The notes beneath the pieces were generated by a model. It worked only from the letters and a program-made list of their open reading frames with translations, was not told where the DNA came from and searched no databases. Of a stretch of 64,000 nt of DNA, positions 1-11,872 are shown one piece after another (position 1 is the first letter of the stretch; the number at the start of each line of letters is the position of its first letter). A program made the position numbers and the translations under genes. The stretch lies in NCBI GenBank assembly GCA_020746835.1, contig JAGPNK010000007.1:1597501-1661500 (forward strand). The letters run 5' to 3'. The stretch comes from Stachybotrys elegans (taxonomy: Eukaryota; Ascomycota; Sordariomycetes; Hypocreales; Stachybotryaceae).

Positions 1-555
1 GTGAGGTCAGAGAAGGGAGCCAAGAACTTTGAGAAGTCGGAAGACCCCCTCTACGTGTTGGAACACAACGTGCCCATCGACACCAAGTACTACCTGGATA
101 ACCAGCTAGCGAAGCCTCTGGCGCGTATCTTTGACGCGATCCTGGGCGGAGAGAACAAGTCCAAGTCTCTGCTGACGGGTGAGCACACTCGAGTCATCTC
201 GGTGGCATCGCCGACTGTGGGCGGATTAATGAAGTTTGCCAAGAAGACGCAACAGTGCCTGGGATGCAAGCGGCCGATGCCGAGCAAGGAGGGACAGGAA
301 ACGAGCGCCTTGTGCCAAGACTGCATTCCACGGGCTGGAGAGCTGTACCAGCACACGCTCAACAAGGTGACGGACCTAGAGGTTCGGTTTGGACGGCTCT
401 GGACACAGTGCCAGCGGTGCCAGGGAAGCATGCATTGCGAGGTGATTTGCAGCAGCAAGGACTGTCCCATCTTTTACATGCGAATGAAGGCCAAGAAGGA
501 TATCGAGGATGCAGGCAAGGAGCTGGTGCGGTTCGACGCGGCCGAGCTATGGTGA
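1..555 (+). CDS. POL3: DNA polymerase delta catalytic subunit, C-terminal part (5' end outside window)
   Basis: This is the last 184 codons of the B-family replicative polymerase that synthesises the lagging strand. What remains is the end of the thumb region and the C-terminal metal-binding domain. Seen: CysA, a C-x2-C...C-x2-C zinc site at local residues 86, 89, 105 and 108, and CysB, C137-x2-C140...C150-x4-C155, followed by the conserved CPIFYMR segment. In the family CysB carries the 4Fe-4S cluster that binds the small subunit, which is itself encoded at 49.3-51.0 kb. The first codon is GTG and reads as an internal codon, so the gene starts upstream of the window. Stop TGA at 553-555. No intron in the visible part. 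Identification is firm because both cysteine modules and their spacing are typical. Confidence 0.95.
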   Translation: MRSEKGAKNFEKSEDPLYVLEHNVPIDTKYYLDNQLAKPLARIFDAILGGENKSKSLLTGEHTRVISVASPTVGGLMKFAKKTQQCLGCKRPMPSKEGQETSALCQDCIPRAGELYQHTLNKVTDLEVRFGRLWTQCQRCQGSMHCEVICSSKDCPIFYMRMKAKKDIEDAGKELVRFDAAELW

Positions 556-2028
556 TTCGACGTCTGGGAGGGGAAAGGGGGATTACGGTGCTCTGTGTGT
601 TTCTTGATATTTGTATGATGTTGGTAGGCGAGCATGGCGATCTAGGGCGTTGGGAGGCATGCAACAACACAAGGGTTTCTTGGAGGTATAATTAAGTGGC
701 AGCAACAGGGTGTGTATACAATGTTAGGACGAGTTCATATTCACAAGTCATACGTCGGTCTACGAAATAATCCGACTTGGATCTGATGTACAAGTCGACG
801 GGCCTCCGATGTCGCTTGCACGGCGACTGAAGTATGAGGCGAGTGGGTAGAAAAGGAAAAGGGTGGATGAGATGGGTAGGTCGGCAATTCCGAATATTGG
901 TCGGTAGAGGAGGGACAGATTAGCAACAAGAGGTCAGGTAAATCAGTATGGTAATGGATGAGGCAAATATAGGACGTCATGGGTACTTGCTCACGGTGAC
1001 GCGAGCAAGAGTGCGGTCAGTGTTTCAGCAACAACGGTCCAATCAGCCTCTCTCATAGGCCGCAGATGCAGAGAGATAAGGTTATCTCAATGATAATAGA
1101 TGGTAGTCATGGTCCCTCCACTCCATGACGTTGAGGCCAGACTAAAGCCCGAGATGTGACACATAGGAAATGGGAGCGAGAGCCAGGGTCACTGGGTTAC
1201 CAGCTGAAAGTGCGTGTTTAGAGATGGCATGGCATGGCATAGCATGGGGCGCGCGGTAAGAATCGGGAGCCGCCCGGAGAAAGGTCTCTTTCTGCTGAGA
1301 CACTGGGAACAAGGTGGACAAGGTGGACAAGGTGGGGGTCCCCCTCATAGCGGAAATGGGCGGGCGTGTGGGGGATGCCTGTCCCAGCAAAAGCAGGAGC
1401 AAAACAAAAAAAAATCTAGACCAAGCAGCAGGGTCCTAGCATTCTCTTACACACACACACACTCAATCTCCAGGACCGACTTTCGGAGAGGCCTTTTTCT
1501 TCCCTGCCCTTGCTTTTTTTTTTTCTCTTCAGATTTCGGAAAGTGTCGCGTGCTATGGCCTCGACGGAAGAGGGAATTAACATGGGGGGGGGGGGAGTCT
1601 AGAGACGAGCGGCTGAGACGGGCTGGCCGTTCCGCGTTCGGCAGAGGTTGCCACATGCACAGGCACATGCTTTGGGGGGGGGGACTACTCAGCTTGCGAC
1701 TGGTCTGGTCTTATCTTGGTCCCAGTGGGATGTGAGGTATGTAGGTACAGTAATGTAGGTTAGTAGAATGATTGCTCGCCGGATGGGAGATCGGGCTTCA
1801 ACATATAAAGGGCCTGTGCTGCTCCTGCCTCGAGTCCGGTGTCTCCTTCCCATTGCTGTGTCTTGCCCATCTGCCTATCAGTGTCTGCCTGCCTGCCTGC
1901 CTGCCTGCCTCTTGGCCTTATCTTGACTTTACCTTTCTCGCAAACACTCACGCCTCGAGCTTCGCCTCAGAAGACAGCCACCTTTTGCCAATTGATAAGC
2001 TCCCCATCAATTCACCCGCACAATCACC
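556..2028 (+). promoter_or_regulatory. Upstream region of the NADP-glutamate dehydrogenase gene, with GATA motifs
   Basis: About 1.5 kb without a credible gene. It holds several GATA-factor (HGATAR) sites: an inverted pair AGATAA/TTATCT at 1074-1087, TTATCT at 1711-1716 and 1918-1923, and TGATAA at 1994-1999. G-runs lie at 1584-1595 and 1674-1683. A TATA-like TATAAA is at 1804-1809, about 220 bp before the ATG, and is followed by a pyrimidine-rich leader with six TGCC units (1886-1909). GATA sites bind AreA/Nit2-type nitrogen regulators, which fits the downstream gene. Occupancy is inferred, not shown. Confidence 0.5.
1886..1909. repeat. Tetranucleotide microsatellite (TGCC)6
   Basis: Six perfect TGCC units in the probable 5' leader of the glutamate dehydrogenase gene, just downstream of the TATA-like box. 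Confidence 0.9.
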
Positions 2029-3703
<1,675 letters not shown>

Positions 3704-4321
3704 TTTGCTCGCGCGCACAGTCAGCGGAGTGGCGGATTACTGAGGGGCGTTGGGTTTGGGCGTGGTTACTTTCGACATGGCGTTTGGGTTGGGTTGGGTT
3801 GGCATAGAGACTAGTTGAAGATATCGGGAGCGATGTATATGATTCAGGTGAGATAGATTGTTTGATGCGATTCTTACTTTCCAACACCTGATACAGGATG
3901 CTATGTGGCAAGTGAGTCAACGGGCAAAACATGGTTTTCCTCAACACAACGTTGTTCAGAATCAGTTCCCATCTGAAGAGTGCCGAATTAAATGGGCAAT
4001 AATTGGATACCCCGCAAAGGCTTAAAACTTCCCCGGCTATCGAACCTCGCATCCTTGCCACGGCACTCAATGTTGGGGTTCAGCCGAGTAAATAAAGGGC
4101 GATCCGCCTGGGGAAATGCCGCCAGCGGGCGAGTCAAGACGCAAGACCAAAAAAGACAGGTCATGAGCCTCGGCTGGGAATGTTGGCGGTTCCATTCATA
4201 CATATCTCGCCATCCTTTCTTCACGATGAGCTGAGCTTCAAGAAACGCCCTCACATTATTATTCCTTTTTTTCTCTCTTTCAATATTCTGCAGAACATCC
4301 GAATTACTGAATTAATTAACC
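3704..4321. other. Intergenic spacer between gdhA and the CoA-transferase gene
   Basis: 618 bp holding the 3' region of gdhA and the promoter and leader of the next gene. Three copies of GGGTT lie near 3788-3800, and a pyrimidine-rich tract ends about 50 bp before the ATG at 4322. No gene is seen. Confidence 0.6.
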
Positions 4322-5554
4322 ATGGCTGCTGGCCCTTTGCCTCTGCAGGGCATCAAAGTTCTTGAATTCGCTGGCCTCGCACCTGGTAATACCCCCCCAC
4401 CCCCCTTCTATATGAGAAACCAGAAATCAACTAACAAGAGACAAATAGGTCCCTACGCAGGCATGCTCCTCGCCGACGCAGGCGCTTCCGTCCTGCGCGT
4501 CGACCGCGCCACCAAGCATCCCAACCCTTCTCCAACCCCGGACATCCTGGCGCGCGGCAAGGCCTCCATCGCCGTCGACCTCAAGGACCCGCGCGGCGTC
4601 GCCCTGCTGAGGAAGCTCCTCCGCGGTGTCGACGTGCTCATTGACCCGTTCCGCCCGGGCGTGCTCGAGAAGCTCGGCCTCGGGCCCGACGTCGTGCTCG
4701 CCGACAACCCGCGCCTCGTGTATGCGCGCATGGCGGGGTTCCGCCGCGACGGGCGGTACGCCCACATGGCCGGCCACGACATTAACTACCTCGCCGTGTC
4801 GGGCGTGCTCGCCATGCTGGGCCGCGCGGGCGAGAAGCCCCACGCGCCCTGGAACCTGCTGGCCGACTTTGCGGGCGGCGGCGCCGTGCTCGTGCAGGGC
4901 ATACTCCTCGCGCTGCTGGCGCGGCAGGGCAGCGGCAGCGGCCAGGTCGTCGAGGCCAACATGGTGGACGGGAGCTCCTACCTGGCGACGTTCGCCCGGG
5001 TGGCGCGCAGGACGCACGTGGGCGGCGGCCCGCGCGGGCAGAACCTCCTCGACGGCGGGGCGCCCTTCTACGACACGTACGAGACGCGCGACGGGCGCCA
5101 CGTGGCCGTCGGGAGCATCGAGCCCGCCTTCTTCGCGGCGCTGCTGGCCGGGCTCGGCCTCGCGGGCCAAGGGTGGGAGGCGCGGCAGCAGGACCGGGGC
5201 TCGTGGCCCGCGCTGCGGCGCCTGCTCGAGGAGACGTTCCGCGGGCGGACGCGCGCCGAGTGGGAGGCCGTGTTCGACGGCACCGACGCCTGCTGCACGC
5301 CCGTGCTGACGTACGAGGAGCTCGAGAGCGGCGGCGGCGGCGAGGGCCGCGAGGGCGAGCAGAGGCCCCTGGTGACGCTGCGCGCCACGCCGCTGAGGGA
5401 GGAGAAGGGCGAGGGCGCTGGGTATGCGCCGTGCGTGCTCCGGCCGGGGGAGGGCGGCGAGGCGGTGCTGAGGGAGTGGCTGGGCTGGGAGGCGGGGAGG
5501 GACTTTCAAGTTCGTGAGGGGGGGCTCGTGTCTGCGGGCAAGGCCAAGCTGTGA
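4322..5554 (+). CDS. CoA-transferase family III / alpha-methylacyl-CoA racemase-like enzyme, peroxisomal
   Basis: Two exons (4322-4385, 4449-5554), 389 residues. The family includes alpha-methylacyl-CoA racemase, which interconverts 2R/2S methyl-branched acyl-CoAs before beta-oxidation, and formyl/succinyl-CoA transferases. Seen: the CoA-site N-terminus LEFAGLAPGPYAGMLLAD, GHDINYLAVSG with the racemase base His at about residue 121, and RGQNLLDGGAPFYDTYE, all racemase-like rather than transferase-like. The protein ends in A-K-L, a type 1 peroxisomal signal. At the position of the racemase aspartate (human IDANMVEG) this protein has VVEANMVDG, that is Glu at about 180. The 63-nt intron is a multiple of three without a stop, so retention would insert 21 residues. 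GC content is very high. Substrate is not determinable. Confidence 0.87.
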   Translation: MAAGPLPLQGIKVLEFAGLAPGNTPPPPFYMRNQKSTNKRQIGPYAGMLLADAGASVLRVDRATKHPNPSPTPDILARGKASIAVDLKDPRGVALLRKLLRGVDVLIDPFRPGVLEKLGLGPDVVLADNPRLVYARMAGFRRDGRYAHMAGHDINYLAVSGVLAMLGRAGEKPHAPWNLLADFAGGGAVLVQGILLALLARQGSGSGQVVEANMVDGSSYLATFARVARRTHVGGGPRGQNLLDGGAPFYDTYETRDGRHVAVGSIEPAFFAALLAGLGLAGQGWEARQQDRGSWPALRRLLEETFRGRTRAEWEAVFDGTDACCTPVLTYEELESGGGGEGREGEQRPLVTLRATPLREEKGEGAGYAPCVLRPGEGGEAVLREWLGWEAGRDFQVREGGLVSAGKAKL

Positions 5555-6906
5555 TGTGATGGTTGCCTCTCGGTGTTATCGAGTGTGTGTGTGCGATGGC
5601 GTTCTAAGAGGTGTATATAGTCTAGTAGATACCAATGTTCCCCTCCCCCTGCTTCCCCAATCTTCCTTCCGCGGCGATAGACTGAGGGCGTCGTCGTGCT
5701 GCACGGGGCATGATCCTCAATCTCGCAGAGCAGTCTCTTCATGCTGGGCTCGGCGGCGGCGGAGGAGGAGGAGGTTGCGGCGACGGCGGATCCTTTTTGG
5801 TGCGGCAAACCGCCAGGCCAGCGCTCATGCAGGCCAGGAGGCGAGGTGGTATATGTTGCAGTCTGATGTCAGATGTGTAGCAGCTGGTGTCGTACATTGC
5901 TCATACAAAAACAAAACGAGCGGGAAAGAGTGTAGAAGGAGGAGGATGGTCTTCGGCCCTCTGCTTACATTCGTGATGGGATGGGCAAGGTCCCCTCGCC
6001 AGCAATGCCGGTGACTCAACGCCATGACTGTGCGTCGGACCGCGCCTTGCCCGCCAGGCCGGCTGCCGTGTCAGATAATACATAAACACGCTCCTTTGCG
6101 GGTCGAAAAGGATGCGAGTGAGAAAGATGTAGTATGCACGGCCTAACTCTAAGAAAAGCCCGCTTCCGCGGTCGAATGAAAGCAGTGCCGCTCGGCCCTT
6201 GCGGGCTAAAAGCGTGGGATGGGCTCAAGGGCGGCGAGCTGAACGTGGGCGGATGCTACTCTGTAGCTTTGGGCTAGATACAGGGGTTGTGTGGCTGGAA
6301 TAGCTGAAAGGGGGAAAGAGAGGAGAGTGAGATCACGTATGAAACAAATGTGCAGTCCCGAAGGGAGGGTTCATCAACAAGTCCTCACAGACACATCACA
6401 AGGCTAGGCTAGAGCACAGTTGGTAACGGGAACTTTATCTAATCTGCGATGCCATGGATCGAGAAGAGAACAATAGCGGGCAGTAGGGGCTGCTGAGAGC
6501 GAAGTCCTACAGTCCAACAATGCGAAACGATGCCTTAACCTCCAGACTCCGCCTCTTGGCAGGCACCCAACCATCCCGCGCCTTGCCGTCTTGCCCGGGT
6601 CAGAAGTTGAAATACTCAGTCTACTATAAGCCTCCTGGAACAACCAATGGTATCGAAGATGAAGATGAAGGGTCGTGGTGATATCGAAGAGGATTAGTGG
6701 TGGGGATGTGATGGTGTGGTAGTGCGATGGTTGTTGATGAGCGGTGGTGATGACGGAAATGTCGGGATTGCTTGTTCTGCTTTTGGCAATGTCTCGGTCG
6801 CCCGTCCACTGCCGCATGAGAATGGGTTGTAGGGGGTCGGCGTGGTCTGCCCTGCTGCAGAGATAACGGCCACGCTTGGGATTCAAGTACCTTTGCGGTA
6901 TCAAGC
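5555..6906. other. Spacer between the convergent racemase-like and VPS1 genes
   Basis: About 1.35 kb between two converging genes, so it should hold both 3' regions. Seen: a (GGC)(GGA)-type purine tract at 5747-5775 and several short open frames on the minus strand. One of these, near 5600-5808, has a mixed-composition segment (MKRLLCEIEDH) but cannot be confirmed as a gene. No RNA gene or mobile element was recognised. Confidence 0.5.
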
Positions 6907-9356
6907 TTACTGCACTTGGCTGACAATCTCGCTGGCCTTGGCGAGCGATTCAACCATCTGCTGGCACTCCTTCCTTCGTCGGATGGTGAAGTCGCTCTCC
7001 TTGAGCAGCTCTTCCAGGGTGTCGCTCCTGTACATGTTCTCCAGAAGCTCACGCTGCATCTCGTCCTTGGTAAACCTAGATTGCATGTCAGTCGGCAGTC
7101 GATGCCTCATCCACAGTTGCACTACTCACTGGACAAGAGTGAGCATGATGGCCTTGGGCACCATGTCAATCATGGTACGCTTGACAATGTTGTAGTAAGA
7201 GGCGATGAGCAGTTCTGTCATTGTCAGCTTACCTGCTACGCATTCTAAACAAAAAGACAGTCAACTTACTAATGACTTCGACCTCGATGTTCTCACGCTC
7301 TGACAGCGTGCCCGAGGCCTTGAGAGTGGGCGGTGGCGCCTCCATGGCAGCGGCCTTCTTCTTGTTCTTCGCAGCGAAGAAGCTGCCAAAGAAGCCAGAG
7401 TTGGAGCCGCCGTCCGTCTCGGGAACGGGGACAGTGGGGCTGGCAGCACGGGCCGGCGTAGAGGCAGGCAAGGGCTTGCCCGTCTTGGGGTCGACCTGAA
7501 CAGGCTTCGCCGGGTTGTGTCGCTCGTTCACAATCGCCATGGCCTGAGCACATTGTTAGTCTTGCGATAAAATCATATCCGGGCATCACTTACGCGGTGT
7601 CCGTTGAGGAAGTCAGGGTGTCCCGTGTTGATGTAGCAAGCCTCCATCGACACAAGGTCCCGAACCAGCTTGTTGGTAGGCTCCATGGCCTTCTTGAAGA
7701 AGGAGATGACGACGGTGTGCATCTTCTCCTTGAGGGCCGGGTATCTCCTGTACAGCTGCTTGCCAAGGAGTTGGGACAGGATGCGGACCAGCTCGTCGTA
7801 CACCAACGAGACGCACTTCAGACTGGGGTCCTCGAGTCTCTTGATCTGCTGCTTCACGATGAGCTCAAAGGCAGTCGTGCCAACGAAGAGGGCCGGAGAC
7901 GATCCCGACGAGTTGTACAGAATGGTGCGAATATCGACGTCCTTAACTACGTCAAAGGGGTCGAGTGCCTTGACACCATTCGAGTAGAGCTCGTGGAAGA
8001 CGAAGCTAATACGGGCACCACCAGACAGTTCGGTGCTCGACAACTCGGTATTGTTACCGTCCAGCACGGTCCTCCATTCGTTGGTAAACTCCGTAATGAT
8101 GTTGAGAACAATGTTGCCGTTGTTACCCAGCATGGAGGGACCCAGGGATTCGAGCTCGCTCGTGTACTTCTGAAGGGAGCTGGAGATGCGTGCCTTGATA
8201 TCCGGGAGGGTCTGCTTGATGTGCATCATCAGAATAAGGTTGAGCTTGCGAGCCAGGTATGGGGTACCGCAGTAGGAGCTCTTGTTTCGGTACGCCTTGT
8301 GGTTATCAAAGAAGGCCTTCTCGGCTTCCAGGGCCGCCGCAATCGCCTTCTTGTTGTCGATATCTCGCTGGCCTCGGTTGACCACGGGGACGTAGCCCAG
8401 CCTCAGAGGGATGATTCGGTTAGACAGAATATCGATGACATCGGTTCCCTCGTCCATCAGATCGACCTTTGTGAGGACACCAATGGTTCGCTGACCCTCG
8501 GGGTCCACCTCGCGGGCAAGCTTCAGACCATCCGAGTTGGCCAGGTCCACGTTGGCGGCCGTGACAGCGAGAATGATGGCATTAGACTTGCTGATAAACT
8601 TGAGAATCATGTCGCGGATCTGGCGCTCGATGTCTCGTGGCTGGTCTCCGACAGGGACTCGGGTAAGACCAGGCAGATCTACCAGGGTCAGGGTGAGGAC
8701 GTTGGGCGAATAGATGCGCAGGTTGATGGGTGCCGGAGAGATGCCGGCATTTCGGCCGACCTTGGCCTCGGTCTCCCGAGAGATCTCATCCCGAATCTTG
8801 TGGAAGTCGTATAACTTCTGGCCAGGAATGTGGAGGAACTCTCCCCACTCATCTGGGTTCGCTGCTTTGTCGTGCTCGGTAGAGATGTCCTCGGCCTTGA
8901 CACCGTTGGACTCTGCGGGGCGGTTGATGAGCTGGAGAACGAGAGGTCGTCGGGTCACGATGCCGGAGCCTCGAGGCAAGCTGTTGGGGGGAAGGGGGTC
9001 AGCCAGGGTGTTGCGCACGAGATAACGTCGTCGCCGGGTCGCGGTGCGGCGGCGGGTGCGGTGTAAGGTACGTACAAATCTCGTCCTACGATGTTCTCCA
9101 GAACCGAACTCTTGCCGCTCGACTGGCTGCCTACTACCACGATCTGGGGTAGGTCGATGGGGTTGGTGACTCCGACGGTGGTGAATACATCCTGGAGCTT
9201 GTTGACGAGTCTAGACGCAGAGGTGAATCAGCGATGTGGCCCAGGGAGGAAACTGGCTCGGGCTGGCTGGCTGGCTGGCTGGCTGCGGTGTAGCTTCACT
9301 CACTGAATGAGGGAGGGATCAGAAATGCCTCCCGGCGTAGAGAGATTGCCGCTCAT
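6907..9356 (-). CDS. VPS1: Dynamin-like GTPase Vps1
   Basis: Large GTPase acting in Golgi-to-vacuole sorting, endosomal and peroxisomal membrane fission. Six exons: 9356-9304, 9210-9076, 8980-7594, 7543-7270, 7214-7130, 7075-6907; 700 residues, close to yeast Vps1 (704). Seen: P-loop GSQSSGKS at 45-52, dynamin signature [10 protein letters not shown] at 64-73, DLPGL at 154-158, TKVD at 223-226, the middle/stalk domain, a variable insert (near 525-580), and a C-terminal GTPase effector domain ending ASEIVSQVQ. There is no PH or proline-rich domain, as expected for Vps1. The sequence [10 protein letters not shown] and the short N-terminus separate it from the mitochondrial Dnm1 type. Intron 1 carries a GGCT microsatellite. 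The start ATG at 9356 gives an N-terminus that flows into the conserved LVNKLQD. Confidence 0.95.
9262..9285. repeat. Tetranucleotide microsatellite (GGCT)6 in VPS1 intron 1
   Basis: Six GGCT units (AGCC on the transcribed strand) inside the first intron of VPS1. A likely length-polymorphic marker; no function can be claimed. Confidence 0.9.
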
Positions 9357-11872
9357 GGTCGGTCTGCTGTGTACCGGTGTAGGATGATGCGAAGTGGCGA
9401 TGGGGGTTGCAGGAAACTGGCTCCTTATAGACTCGTGGGTGGTTTGGGCTGGCGAGGGGCGGTCTCGCCAGGCAACGAGAATCAAGAGACGATTACCCCT
9501 GGTGAGATTGCGCAGCGGCCTATCTCAGACTGGAGCACTAGACTGGGTCGGGTACGAAGTGGTCGGTGGGAGTGACGACGACAACGACGAGATGACGAAG
9601 ACGCAGGCGAGGTATCGGGAAGTTGACCCGTGGAGGGGTTCGAGGGCTGAATGAATATCTAAGAGGATGTTGAGGATGTGGGTTTTTGGCACGACTCGCA
9701 ATAGGTTGCGCCTCTTCACGAGCCTGAACCTGCAGCACCTGCAACTGGCAACTGCATTACAGGTTGGGCCCAGTTTGGGTACGTACCTCCTGCCTTGTGC
9801 CCATCGCTGCCAGAATGGGGGAAGAACCCACGTCAGTCCTTCCAATTGCTCCTGGCTGCTGAGCCACATGTGGCGCTAACGCCGTTGGCCCAGTGGCTCC
9901 CTTCACGTGATGGGCAAACACGACCATATCATTGCCGTTTGGATGGATTGGTTTGCAGTCATACTACAGCTTGCAGGGTTACTATGCATCCTGGTCTGTT
10001 TTCCTTGTTGCCCTTGTTGTGTTTGTTATAGAGTCAGTGGGCATCATGCTTTCCTGTTGCGATATTTTCCCCATGGATGATGTCCATGTGTCCACGGGAT
10101 AAAGGGGTTCTTCGTTGCCAACATTGCCACACTGCTAATCCGTTTAGTTTCTGTGCTAGTCTTGCCATTAAAGTCGGTTGCTGAATCGAAGCCATGGTCT
10201 GTTATTTGCATGCCACGTGTTGACTCTATCACCATATTGTTCTATCCCGGGGATGACTGTAGTATCTAGCCAACACCAATGTTCCATATCCAAGTCAAGA
10301 CTATTCGCCCAAACCAGTAACCCGTCTCGACTCACCTGGCATAGCCAGCTGCTCTCAACAACCCTATGTAGGGTAGGCAACGAGCCCAGGGCCTTATCAG
10401 CGTGAGCTGCGGGGTTGTCACAAGGGTCGCAGTGGAGAATGGACCATGCAGGAGAAACTGGAACCTACCGTAGGCTGGAAAGGCAACTTCGTCAACCTCA
10501 AGACGGGTGCGATGTCGTATCAGTTCAGAGCATGAGCTGGACTCTATTCTACCAAATTCGGCACTGCCATTTGGTAGACCGGGAACATGGGGCCGGTAGA
10601 CGAAATCTGCCAAACGACGGCAGACATTGCAAACTCGCAGCACTCGCTCAGCTCTCAGACGTCATCCAAGCATCGACGCTATTCCAGAATCGGCCGCCAC
10701 CATGAGGCATGTGGTACCGCATGTAAGGTACACATGGACTTGGTCTGTAGAGGTAGGCAGGTATATTACGTCTCGCCGTAGTTTGTCTGTCGTGCCAGCA
10801 GATCGAAAGATTCACTCGGCCCGGGCCGTAACATGAGCGACAGCGGCAACCGAGAATGGCTCTCATGGCGAGACGAAACGCAACCCATCCGACTGCTGGG
10901 AATCTCGGCCAATCCCTCCCTCACATCCTCGCATCCTACTTATCCTCCCAGCATTACCATTTAGCGCGGCGACCCCCAATCCAAGGCTAGCCCAGGCATC
11001 TGTCTTGATGGGGGTACAGGCATAGTACATTGCTGTTAGGAATGACTCCCGAAACAATGTGTGAGGTCAGGGCGATACATGGACTGCTCTACACATAAAC
11101 CCCCAAAGCGATACCGGATCCTTCATGTCTCGCTGCCAGCTCAGCATCTAAGATAGGAAGCTACCTATCTGCCATCCCACGTCCTCATGAAACCTGACAA
11201 CAGCTGCCCAGCATCTCCGCATCCCCGATAAGGCGCCCATGTACCGAGCAGGTACCACCCGGGCACTTAAGACGTAGCGCCCACCCCTGCAATTACCCAC
11301 TGCCAGTGCCATTGTAGCGCTGGCATTACAGGCAGCCTGCCTGCCCGTGCTCACTTCACTTGCAACTTCTCGGCCCAGCCCTGCCTCAAAGGTCCAGCTA
11401 CGTCCGCCCAACTACATCCATTTTACTGTACTCCGTACTCTCATTGTATTGCCTGGGTCATTGCCCTTCCAAAACCTCAACCTCTTCCTCGAGCTGGGAC
11501 AACCAGGACGGCTCCGGCGTTTTCAATCACGAACCAACCAGCCATATTTTGCTAGTATCTGCCACAGTAGGCCTCCCCCCCCCCCCCCCCCCCTCCCCAG
11601 CCACTAGCTGAGGCTGCTTCTGGAAAATGGGCTTGCCCATGCTAATCCTCGGCCCAGGCCAACTACAGCACTGGCATCTTGCCAGCCGTACTCACACTTG
11701 CTTTGCACTTCTCATAACCAACTCGACCCTCTGCAGATGCACGCCCGCCACTGTCCTTGCCTTTAGCCACCTCCTCCCTCCGTACCGGATGTCCCATCAT
11801 CTGGCTCCGAGCCAGCTTACATTTAGGCTCTAGTCATCTTTACCGCGCGGTCTTTGCCGCGGACAGGCCGAC
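9357..11872. promoter_or_regulatory. Divergent upstream region between VPS1 and the Gid7-like gene
   Basis: About 2.5 kb between two divergently transcribed genes; no gene recognised. It must hold both promoters. The side near the Gid7-like gene is CT-rich and contains a run of 19 C at 11575-11593, followed by CAG/TAG acceptor-like sites at 11598-11600, 11733-11735 and 11830-11833, consistent with a long, possibly intron-containing 5' leader. Only short open frames without protein-like composition occur. Confidence 0.5.
11575..11593. repeat. Poly(C) tract, 19 nt
   Basis: Uninterrupted run of 19 C about 280 bp before the coding-like part of the Gid7-type gene, within a pyrimidine-rich leader. 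Length should be treated with caution because homopolymers are prone to sequencing error. Confidence 0.9.

Noticed and set aside
4427..5509. 360-codon open frame antisense to the racemase-like gene
   Set aside because: A shadow of very high GC coding sequence on the other strand; Ala/Arg/Val-rich with no domain.
7597..8814. 405-codon open frame antisense to VPS1
   Set aside because: Mirror of the conserved GTPase gene; the sense strand carries all dynamin motifs.
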